64,000 nt of DNA. It comes from Psychrobacter cibarius (GTDB lineage Bacteria; Pseudomonadota; Gammaproteobacteria; Pseudomonadales; Moraxellaceae). Both the position numbers and the translations under genes were made by a program. The stretch is from positions 124,001 to 188,000 of the forward strand of contig CP131612.1 of NCBI GenBank assembly GCA_030686115.1, read 5' to 3'. Every line of letters starts with the position of its first letter. Position 1 is the stretch's first letter. The notes below the pieces were generated by a model. That model ran no database searches. It was not told the origin of the DNA and saw nothing but the letters and a program-made list of their open reading frames with translations. This document shows, in pieces, positions 57,512 through 64,000 of this stretch.

Positions 57512-58477
57512 ATGGATGTGAGTCAGGGTGAAAATAACAGTCAATCTGAGCAGGCAGCGTGTAAAATAGCAACCGACAAGCTCAGTATCCTAGTGGTATC
57601 AGGGCGTTCAGGCTCAGGTAAAACCTCAGTATTAAATATCTTAGAAGATTTAGGATATTATTCTATTGATAACTTACCGTTATCCTTATTGCCGGATGCT
57701 GCGCATAAATTGGTCAATGAAAGTGGGATTCGTCGTATTGCGCTTGGTGTTGATATTCGAACACCGCGAGCGGATCTATCCAACTTTGCAGAGATGCATG
57801 CATCTTTAAAGAAAACATACGGGGCGCATGCGGTAAAAGTGGTGTATGTGACCGCGCAAGAAAGCACTTTGATAGCACGTTTTAATGCGACACGCCGCGT
57901 ACATCCGCTGATGTCACAGGATATTGATAGTGACAATGCCAAGCACATTGCTTTTAATCTACCTGCCGCGATTAAAAAAGAAGTGGAGCTGTTAGAGCCT
58001 ATCGCAGGTCATGCCGATATCAGAATTGATACCAGCAATTTGAATATTCATCAATTGAAAGACAGCTTGCGTGAACATGTCGGCGTGGACAATCAGATTG
58101 TGATTAATCTGCTGTCTTTTGGCTTCAAATATGGCAGTCCTATTGATGCAGATTTTGTCTTTGATGTGAGAATTTTGCCGAATCCGCATTGGAACCCTAA
58201 ATTGCGTACTTCGACAGGTCTAGACACGGAAGTTGCCGCATTCTTTGCCGACTATCCAGAAGTGGCTGAGATGACTGATGATATAGATAAGTTTTTAACC
58301 CGTTGGTTACCCGAATTTTTACACAATAACCGCCATACAGTGACAGTGGCTATTGGCTGTACTGGTGGTAAGCATCGTTCAGTATTCATCACCGATAATT
58401 TACAACGTCGTCTTGCCGATGTTATGCCGCAAAGTATAAAAGTACTGGCGAAACATCGTGAAAAAAATCGTTGGTAG
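57512..58477 (+). CDS. rapZ: RNase adapter protein RapZ
   Basis: P-loop protein of the RapZ/YvcJ family. In E. coli it directs RNase E to the small RNA GlmZ and so sets glucosamine-6-phosphate synthase levels. Walker A is VVSGRSGSGKTSVLNILED, followed by GYYSIDNLPLSLLPD and ARFNATRRVHPL. The C-terminal domain has VNLLSFGFKYGSPIDADFVFDVRILPNPHW and AIGCTGGKHRSVF. About 17 polar residues precede the core. Here it follows panC instead of the rpoN/ptsN context of E. coli. Confidence 0.94.
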   Translation: MDVSQGENNSQSEQAACKIATDKLSILVVSGRSGSGKTSVLNILEDLGYYSIDNLPLSLLPDAAHKLVNESGIRRIALGVDIRTPRADLSNFAEMHASLKKTYGAHAVKVVYVTAQESTLIARFNATRRVHPLMSQDIDSDNAKHIAFNLPAAIKKEVELLEPIAGHADIRIDTSNLNIHQLKDSLREHVGVDNQIVINLLSFGFKYGSPIDADFVFDVRILPNPHWNPKLRTSTGLDTEVAAFFADYPEVAEMTDDIDKFLTRWLPEFLHNNRHTVTVAIGCTGGKHRSVFITDNLQRRLADVMPQSIKVLAKHREKNRW

Positions 58478-58492
58478 TTATTGGTAAACACT

Positions 58493-58541
58493 GGGGCATA
58501 TCTTTATTTTTATGACTATTCCTAAAATGAGGATATGCCCC
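58493..58541. repeat. Inverted repeat with a long loop after rapZ
   Basis: GGGGCATATC (58493-58502) is the exact complement of GATATGCCCC (58532-58541), with 29 nt between. No T-run follows directly. It may be a weak terminator or a protein-binding site ahead of the next gene. Confidence 0.5.
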
Positions 58542-58577
58542 TGTTAATTTTATTATTTATTATTTTGGAAAGCTTTT

Positions 58578-59096
58578 ATGATTGACTGGAAAGAACAGGA
58601 TATGCGCGTTTCGCGCACTGAACTCAAAAAGGCCCATGAGCGCTTGCAGAAGTTGTCGATACCACTTGCCAGCTTATCGAAAAAGCAGCTCAAAAATCTG
58701 CCAGCCAGTGACTATTTTATGGCAGAACTCATGGCATTGGCCGATATCACCAGCGCTAATGCTCGTATTCGCCAAACCAAGCGCGTTGGTAAGCTGATTA
58801 GTGAAGAAAACCGCCACGAATTGGTAAAAGCATTATTTGATGCGTTTTTCCCTAAAGAACAGGTCTCAAAAATAGAAAGTTGGTTTGAGCGTTTAAATAT
58901 TAATGATGAAGGGACGCTTAAGCAGTTCGTTAAACAATACCAAGCATCTGAACAAAATAGTATGTATCAATTACTATTATGGATTGAATACGCCAAACAT
59001 ACCCAAGATGATGAGCTGATGGCAGAGTCTAAAGCAGACTTAGCCAGTTATATTCGTGAAGTCACTATTTTGTCGCAATTGAAAAAAGAAAAATAA
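58578..59096 (+). CDS. yjgA: Ribosome-associated protein YjgA/DarP (DUF615)
   Basis: A 172-residue helical protein of the YjgA family, which associates with 50S ribosomal precursors. Family-like spots are VSRTELKKAHERLQKLSIPLASL, LKNLPASDYFMAELMALADI, ARIRQTKRVGKLI and the C-terminal SKADLASYIREV. The acidic N-terminus usual in E. coli is shortened. ATG 58578 follows a GGAAAG. It is convergent with dsbA across a bidirectional terminator. Confidence 0.85.
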   Translation: MIDWKEQDMRVSRTELKKAHERLQKLSIPLASLSKKQLKNLPASDYFMAELMALADITSANARIRQTKRVGKLISEENRHELVKALFDAFFPKEQVSKIESWFERLNINDEGTLKQFVKQYQASEQNSMYQLLLWIEYAKHTQDDELMAESKADLASYIREVTILSQLKKEK

Positions 59097-59174
59097 TAAG
59101 GTGATAGCGGCTAAATAGCTTTGACCACTATTTATACAATATCTCCACTTATAAATTAATTTAGTCTGCAAATA

Positions 59175-59207
59175 AAAAAAGCCAATCATCAAGTGATTGG
59201 CTTTTTT
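59175..59207. terminator. Bidirectional terminator, yjgA / dsbA
   Basis: GCCAATCA (59181-59188) pairs with TGATTGGC (59194-59201), flanked by an A-run and T6. It serves both convergent genes. Confidence 0.93.
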
Positions 59208-59297
59208 ATGGGTAAGAGCATTTAGCTACAAATGACACTTGTAGATAAATGCTAGTCCCTAATTTATAACGGTACCTAATTTATATTAGTACTTAAC

Positions 59298-59918
59298 CTA
59301 TTTCTTTTCAGCACGAACTTTGTCAACCAAATAATCAACGACTTTAGGTACAGTAGCGCTTTCACCAGTTACAACGTATTTGCCTTGTACGACGACTGCT
59401 GGCACACCAGAGAGCTGATAACGCTTAGCGCCTGCTTGTGAACGACCAATTTTCGTACCAACGGCGAATGAATTATAAAGGCTATTGAATTTCTTCTCAT
59501 TAACGCCTTTAGATGCATACCATTTGCTTAATGATGATTGGTCAAAGATTTTCTTACCATCTTTATGAATGGCATCAAATAGCGCATCATGAGTCTTGTC
59601 TTCAAACCCTAGCAGCTGAGCGGCATAGAAACCACGAGCGTTGGCTTCCCAGACAGGGTTAAGCGCTGCTGGCGTTTTGAAAAAGGCAACGTCTTTGTCT
59701 TTGTTTTTAGCCCATTTTTCCATATGCGGGTTAAGAACGTTACAATGTGGGCAACCATACCAAAAAAACTCACGAACAATGATAGCATCACCGCTGATTT
59801 TTTCTGGATTGTCTAGCACGCGGTAGTCTTTTCCGGCGACATAGTCGGCAGCTTGTGCGCCCATAGTGGCAAGTCCAATGGCCATGGCCAGACCAGTCAG
59901 TGTGATGACACGTTTCAT
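59298..59918 (-). CDS. dsbA: Thiol:disulfide interchange protein DsbA
   Basis: Periplasmic oxidase that introduces disulfide bonds. An N-terminal signal peptide (MKRVITLTGLAMAIGLATMG, cleaved near AQAAD) leads into a thioredoxin fold with the redox motif WYGCPHC and the cis-Pro region LSGVPAVVV. The 206 residues match the family. ATG 59918 is preceded by AAGGATAAAGT. Its upstream region faces ubiG. Confidence 0.96.
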   Translation of the reverse strand: MKRVITLTGLAMAIGLATMGAQAADYVAGKDYRVLDNPEKISGDAIIVREFFWYGCPHCNVLNPHMEKWAKNKDKDVAFFKTPAALNPVWEANARGFYAAQLLGFEDKTHDALFDAIHKDGKKIFDQSSLSKWYASKGVNEKKFNSLYNSFAVGTKIGRSQAGAKRYQLSGVPAVVVQGKYVVTGESATVPKVVDYLVDKVRAEKK

Positions 59919-60367
59919 ACTTTATCCTTGAGGTGTGAAAACTTAGGGTTTGTTGAGATGTTTTAGTATCGTATGGTTTTGGGTATAGCGCACAGGTTTT
60001 TAAAGTGCCCAAACGAGACAGCGTCGAGTATAATCGAACTATAGTGACGTATCGACTATAATAACGTAAAACATGGTCGCTTGTGAATCCGATTCTTAAC
60101 TAATGGTTGTAAAGCTGTGAGCCATTATTTAAGGCTTATTTCACCGTGTTTTTTGGAATTTTTTTAGCGTTTTATTATTTAGGTTTTAAGCTGTTTGAAG
60201 CATCTATCATCTAAAAAAACGGTACAGAAAGTATGAACGTTTGCTAAGAGTATTCACAATCGGTGACGATGTACTCACGACAAAGCTGCCGCTCTCATGC
60301 TAATATTAGGTACATAATTGTGCACTGTATATGATTATAACGATAATGACAATAAAGGAAAAATGCA
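59919..60367. promoter_or_regulatory. Divergent region dsbA / ubiG with two promoter-like direct repeats
   Basis: This 449-bp region has no gene. TCGAGTATAAT (60024-60034) and TCGACTATAAT (60052-60062) are direct repeats differing at one base, each ending in a perfect TATAAT, 28 bp apart. Reading right, they could be tandem -10 boxes. No terminator was seen. Confidence 0.45.
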
Positions 60368-61207
60368 ATGAGCTCAGCTCTATCTTCCTCGCCTTCTTTG
60401 AATGAGCAAGCAAACAGCGGTCTTGATGATACAACGGCTACCGCCATTAATGTAGATCCTAGCGAAGTCGACAAGTTTAATAAGTTGGCAAGCGAATGGT
60501 GGAGTAAGACGGGTGCATTTGCGACTTTGCATGAAATAAATCCACTGCGTCTAAATTGGATAGAAGAAAACGTCAAGCGCAGTTATCAAAATGACAGTGC
60601 TGATACGGATATTCATAAAACGGCTGAAACCGGCTTGGCTGGAAAAAAAGTGCTCGATGTCGGCTGTGGCGGCGGTATATTGTCAGAGTCTATGGCACGT
60701 CGCGGTGCGGATGTGACAGGGATTGATTTGGGTACCGAAAATCTAAAAGCGGCAGCGCTGCATGCAGAGCAAAGCGCTTTACATGAGACGTTGCGTTATC
60801 AGCATATCCCAGTAGAAGAATTGGCCAAAACTCATGCAGGTCAGTTCGATGTGGTGACTTGCATGGAGATGCTCGAGCATGTGCCTGATCCCAGCTCGAT
60901 TGTGCAGGCTTGTTTTGAGTTATTGGCACCAGGCGGTGTTTGCGTGCTATCGACGATCAATCGAAACCCTAAATCATATCTATTTGCCATCGTTGGGGCA
61001 GAGTATGTATTGCGCTTGCTCGATCGCGGCACTCATGACTATGCCAAATTCATTACGCCAGCTGAGCTAGACAAAATGGCAATTGATGCGGGATTCACAC
61101 GTCGAGATATCATTGGCTTGCATTATAATCCGCTGACCAAGCGCTATTGGCTCGCTCAAAATGTCGATGTCAATTACATGATGGCAGTACACAAGCCACT
61201 GGCTTAA
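60368..61207 (+). CDS. ubiG: Ubiquinone biosynthesis O-methyltransferase UbiG
   Basis: SAM-dependent enzyme that performs both O-methylations in ubiquinone synthesis. Evidence: FNKLASEWWSKTGAFATLHEINPLRLNWI near the N-terminus, SAM motif VLDVGCGGGILSESMARRGADVTGIDLG, VTCMEMLEHVPDP and STINRNPKSYLFAIVGAEYVL. The 279 residues exceed the usual 240 by a Ser/Asn/Thr-rich N-terminus and a short insertion near 80-95. ATG 60368 has AAAGGA. It heads the ubiG-mupP-yciK run, the same order as in Pseudomonas. Confidence 0.96.
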   Translation: MSSALSSSPSLNEQANSGLDDTTATAINVDPSEVDKFNKLASEWWSKTGAFATLHEINPLRLNWIEENVKRSYQNDSADTDIHKTAETGLAGKKVLDVGCGGGILSESMARRGADVTGIDLGTENLKAAALHAEQSALHETLRYQHIPVEELAKTHAGQFDVVTCMEMLEHVPDPSSIVQACFELLAPGGVCVLSTINRNPKSYLFAIVGAEYVLRLLDRGTHDYAKFITPAELDKMAIDAGFTRRDIIGLHYNPLTKRYWLAQNVDVNYMMAVHKPLA

Positions 61208-61282
61208 GCTGAATGCCGTATTTGGTTGTTTTCATGCCATACTATTTCACTCAACACCTTATCTATATTAAGAGCATTCACT

Positions 61283-61993
61283 ATGAGCCAATTTGTAAAA
61301 GCGGTTTTATTTGATCTCGATGGGACATTAATCGATACGGCTGCTGATTTTGTCCGTATTATCGGTAAAATGAGCCGCCAAAATGATTGGCAAGCACCCC
61401 CTGAAACAGAAATTCGCGAGCAAGTTTCTGCTGGTGCCTCAGCGATGGTACAGTTGATGCTACGTCATAACGATCAAATTGAGGTTAGCGAAAAAGCTTT
61501 ACAGGAGTTTCGCCAACAGTTTTTAGATGATTATGAAGCTGAGATATGCGTCGATAGTTGTGTGTTCGCTGAATTAGAAGACGTGTTGACTGCTCTTGAA
61601 GAAAAAGGGGTGCCATGGGGTATTGTGACCAACAAGCCGCGTTATTTGGCAGAGAAGTTACTAGACAAGATGCAGTTAGACGGGCGCTGTTCTGCTTTGG
61701 TCTGTCCTGATGATGTGTCTCGCTCAAAACCTGACCCAGAGCCTATGTATGCGGCGTTAGAGAAGCTTGGTATCCCTCGCGGCGCCGCTGAAAGCGTTAT
61801 TTATGTTGGCGATCATATCCGTGATATCGAAGCTGGTAATGCCGCTGGCATGCCGACGATTCTAGCTGCCTACGGTTATATCCCGCCTGAAGATCAAAAA
61901 AACCTAAAGAAATGGGGCGCAGATTATATTACTGATACGCCTGAGCAATTAAATAAACTGTTGCTCTCATCTGGTAAATTTGACTATTTATAA
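61283..61993 (+). CDS. mupP: HAD phosphatase, probable N-acetylmuramic acid 6-phosphate phosphatase MupP
   Basis: A HAD-superfamily phosphatase: motif I FDLDGTLIDTAADF with two Asp, motif II VTNKP, motif III Lys in SRSKPDP and motif IV VGDHIRDIEAGNAAGM. Close relatives are often labelled phosphoglycolate phosphatase (Gph). In Pseudomonas the gene directly after ubiG is MupP of the anabolic peptidoglycan-recycling route, and the VSAGASAMVQLML segment matches that type. I favour MupP on synteny; substrate is not provable here. ATG 61283 gives 236 residues. Confidence 0.8.
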   Translation: MSQFVKAVLFDLDGTLIDTAADFVRIIGKMSRQNDWQAPPETEIREQVSAGASAMVQLMLRHNDQIEVSEKALQEFRQQFLDDYEAEICVDSCVFAELEDVLTALEEKGVPWGIVTNKPRYLAEKLLDKMQLDGRCSALVCPDDVSRSKPDPEPMYAALEKLGIPRGAAESVIYVGDHIRDIEAGNAAGMPTILAAYGYIPPEDQKNLKKWGADYITDTPEQLNKLLLSSGKFDYL

Positions 61994-62092
61994 ATCAAAT
62001 TATAAATCGAGTCCGCCACACTCTATGTTTTTAAAGAAACACGATAAATACTTAGCATCCCAACTATTAAACGATAAGCAGTGAGTAATGCC

Positions 62093-62929
62093 ATGAGTGA
62101 CAATATTAATCAGCTGGCTAATCAGCAAGACAACCAAAAAACTGTTCAAAGTCTACCTCAACCGTTAACTCATAACGATATTCGCAACTTTGTGCCATCT
62201 GATAATTGTTTAGATGGTAAGACTATTCTGGTCACGGGGGCAGGTGACGGTATCGGCCGCGTTGCCGCGCTGACTTATGCTCGCTATGGAGCGACAGTCC
62301 TGTTATTGGGACGTACCAGCAGCAAGCTTGAATATGTTTATGATGAGATTGAAAGTCTTGGTGGCAAACAGCCTGCCATGCTACCGATGAATCTAGAAGG
62401 AGCAACCTATGCTGAGATGCAGCAGTTAGAGGGGTTGATTAATAAAGAAGTCGGTCAGCTCGATGGTATCTTGCACAATGCGGGCATGCTTGGGCAGCTA
62501 ACCCCACTTGAGATGTATGACGTCGATACTTTTGCACAAGTTATGAAGGTAAACTTTACCTCGACGTTTATGCTCACCCAAGCACTGCTACCACTACTTA
62601 AAGATGCTGAGAATGGCTCTATTGTTTTCACCTCTAGCACGGTCGGTACACATCCTCGCGCGTTCTGGGGTGCTTATGCGCTGTCCAAGCAAGCCGTAGA
62701 AGGCATGAGTGATATCTTTACCCAAGAGACGCAGAATACGACTAATTTACGTTTTAACTGTGTCAATCCTGGTGGCACTCGTACCAATATGCGCGCCCAT
62801 GCTTATCCAGGAGAGAATCCTATGAGCTTAAAAACGCCTGAAGATATCATGGCAGGCTATGTCTGTTTGATGAGTGACTCCAGTATCGGGGTACGTGGTC
62901 AAGTGGTTGAGCTACAGCCAAAAGATTAG
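62093..62929 (+). CDS. yciK: YciK-family short-chain oxidoreductase
   Basis: An SDR protein very close to E. coli YciK and the gene after mupP in Pseudomonas. NAD(P) motif TILVTGAGDGIGRVAALTYA, then LLLGRTSSKL, DGILHNAGMLG, catalytic Ser in VFTSSTVG and Tyr/Lys in WGAYALSKQAVEGM, and CVNPGGTRTNMRAHAYP. The physiological substrate is unknown. About 35 polar residues precede the fold. ATG 62093 is preferred to a GTG at 62081. Confidence 0.9.
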   Translation: MSDNINQLANQQDNQKTVQSLPQPLTHNDIRNFVPSDNCLDGKTILVTGAGDGIGRVAALTYARYGATVLLLGRTSSKLEYVYDEIESLGGKQPAMLPMNLEGATYAEMQQLEGLINKEVGQLDGILHNAGMLGQLTPLEMYDVDTFAQVMKVNFTSTFMLTQALLPLLKDAENGSIVFTSSTVGTHPRAFWGAYALSKQAVEGMSDIFTQETQNTTNLRFNCVNPGGTRTNMRAHAYPGENPMSLKTPEDIMAGYVCLMSDSSIGVRGQVVELQPKD

Positions 62930-63090
62930 CCATGTGATTTTTTGCTAGGAAATGTCATTATTTAGAGCATTTATTCGCATACTTTCAGATTGAGGCATGC
63001 TCTAGCAGGTTGCAATTAATTATAAACAACCCCATCTATTTGTTATTAAAGCGATTTTCAATATCTAATTATCGTAAATAGGATAGAATT

Positions 63091-63357
63091 ATGGCAGGTG
63101 GTTGGTCAAGAGATGGTGCTGAGCATGAGCAAATGGATGCAACGGTAAATGATGCATTAGAGCGGGCACGACGTGCGTTGCCAACTGGCATCAGTGCCGA
63201 GATGTGTGATGAATGCGGCAAGCCTATTCCAGAAGCACGGCGCTTAGCAGTGCCTGGTATTCAGCATTGCGTCAGCTGTCAGACAGAACTTGAACAAGAG
63301 GCGAGAGCTGCTGAGCTGTTCAACCGGCGCGGTAGCAAAGACAGTCAATTACGTTAA
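63091..63357 (+). CDS. DksA/TraR-type C4 zinc-finger protein (YbiI-like)
   Basis: An 88-residue protein. Start MAGGWSRDGAEHEQMDATVNDALERAR and the zinc finger MCDECGKPIPEARRLAVPG with later HCVSCQTELE give the four cysteines (two CxxC pairs). This is the short TraR/YbiI type, without the long coiled coil of DksA. It may bind RNA polymerase, but its role is not established. ATG 63091 has AGGATAG. It is convergent with the next gene across a terminator. Confidence 0.92.
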   Translation: MAGGWSRDGAEHEQMDATVNDALERARRALPTGISAEMCDECGKPIPEARRLAVPGIQHCVSCQTELEQEARAAELFNRRGSKDSQLR

Positions 63358-63362
63358 AAAAG

Positions 63363-63411
63363 AAAAAGGGCAGACATTGCTATATCGAACAGCAATGTCT
63401 ACCCTTTTTTT
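63363..63411. terminator. Bidirectional terminator at the right end
   Basis: AAAAAGGGCAGACATTGCT (63363-63381) pairs with its complement from 63391, with one mismatch, followed by T7. It serves both convergent genes. Confidence 0.93.
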
Positions 63412-63419
63412 GTTTATTA

Positions 63420-64000
63420 CTATATAACCAGTGCCATTAGTTCACGGTCGCAGGTATCCCAATCGATAGAAGGTAGCGTCTCTATAGAAGATAAAAATGC
63501 TGTCCTATCTTTTTCTTCTGAGCGGTCGCTTTCTACCGCTGTATCGTTGTCGTTATTAGCATTTGCATCCAACTGTAATATAATCTCTAGCCGACTATCA
63601 ACTTGTGCGCTGACCGTACTGGTGGTTAAGCTGTCAGGGGTAAAATTGATTTGTAGCCAGCCATCAGAGGTATGCACCACACCTTTGATACGTTGCCAGT
63701 TCGGTAGCGTTAATAACCAACTCTGTAACTCATCCGCTTTTAATATGTAGTGCGCTGGCAGTCGCCAACCCGCCAACTGTAACTCTTGCTGTTTCTCATG
63801 ATAACGGTAAGGTAGCTCAATATCTGTACTGGTCTGCGGATCATCTTTTTTTGTAAAAGCGTCGGATGACAAGGTGGTCGATATCGATAGGGCATTACTC
63901 TGCGGTTGCAAGCTAGTAGTCGATTTTTGAGGGTGAACAATATTGACTGTGCGTTGTTTCGAGATAACCTGACTGGACTTGGTAAGCTGGGTTTTCAGCT
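63420..64000 (-). CDS. C-terminal part of a probable CobW-family GTP-binding protein (partial)
   Basis: The frame stays open to the window edge and its 5' end lies outside. The visible part has WLLTLPNWQRIKGVVHTSDGWLQINF followed by DSRLEIILQL, which resembles the C-terminal domain of CobW/G3E metallochaperone GTPases (R-x-KG-V...GW...SRLEII). An Asn/Asp/Glu-rich insertion follows. No GTPase motif is in the window, so the call depends on that short pattern. Confidence 0.5.
   Translation of the reverse strand, partial: LKTQLTKSSQVISKQRTVNIVHPQKSTTSLQPQSNALSISTTLSSDAFTKKDDPQTSTDIELPYRYHEKQQELQLAGWRLPAHYILKADELQSWLLTLPNWQRIKGVVHTSDGWLQINFTPDSLTTSTVSAQVDSRLEIILQLDANANNDNDTAVESDRSEEKDRTAFLSSIETLPSIDWDTCDRELMALVI

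Noticed and set aside
60290..60367. Fur box in front of ubiG (ATTATAACGATAATGACAA-like)
   Set aside because: Only partial similarity to the 19-bp consensus, and ubiG is not a typical Fur target.

Overview
The window looks like chromosome from a Psychrobacter-like member of the Moraxellaceae (Gammaproteobacteria). This rests on recognising the protein families and on gene order: argH / algZ-algR-hemC-hemD, ubiG-mupP-yciK, and a gltA / sdhCDAB-sucAB-lpd-sucCD block followed by a polysaccharide locus ending in galU-pgi-...-manB. The genus is inferred, not proven. Most of the window has moderate GC and tightly packed housekeeping genes. Positions 36454-42911 are visibly more AT-rich.

Layout. 1-4140: phosphate uptake operon pstC-pstA-pstB-phoU (pstS is probably just upstream). 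4161-12410: yggX and argH on the minus strand; then algZ/algR (LytS/LytTR-type regulators), hemC-hemD-hemX and a hotdog thioesterase on the plus strand. 12529-15256: a RibB protein with a degenerate RibA-like half, and rarA, both minus. 15693-17222: a small HELTH-motif protein and a lipoprotein, both of unknown role. 17395-32840: TCA-cycle block with gltA facing away from sdhCDAB, sucAB, lpdA and sucCD, with several unusually long non-coding stretches. 32940-51229: polysaccharide region (galE, wecB, wecC, a 984-residue tandem glycosyltransferase, a heparinase II/III-like protein, an SGNH hydrolase, a dead and an intact IS5-type insertion, a second glycosyltransferase, galU, pgi, a Ugd-like protein without its catalytic residues, manB). 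51361-58477: mazG, a ComEA-like protein, pcnB-folK, panB-panC, rapZ. 58578-64000: yjgA, dsbA, ubiG-mupP-yciK, a DksA/TraR-type zinc-finger protein and the 3' part of a probable CobW-type gene.

How the parts fit. GalE, WecB, WecC, GalU, Pgi and ManB interconvert hexose phosphates and make nucleotide sugars (UDP-Glc, UDP-Gal, UDP-ManNAc, UDP-ManNAcA, Man-1-P). The large tandem glycosyltransferase and the CgeB-like glycosyltransferase would use such donors. The heparinase-like protein and the SGNH hydrolase would cut or trim acyl groups from the same glycan. No export genes (wza/wzc, wzx/wzy, kps) are in the window, so the final product cannot be named. The trio 36454-42911, with accessory beta-rich segments in at least two members, and the Ugd-like pseudo-enzyme at 48221-49642 are the most promising candidates for undescribed biology.

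Other themes are low-complexity Asn/Asp/Ser-rich additions in otherwise conserved enzymes (ArgH N-terminus, HemC, HemD, PcnB tail), well-formed bidirectional terminators between convergent genes, and several intergenic inverted repeats that fit no standard class.
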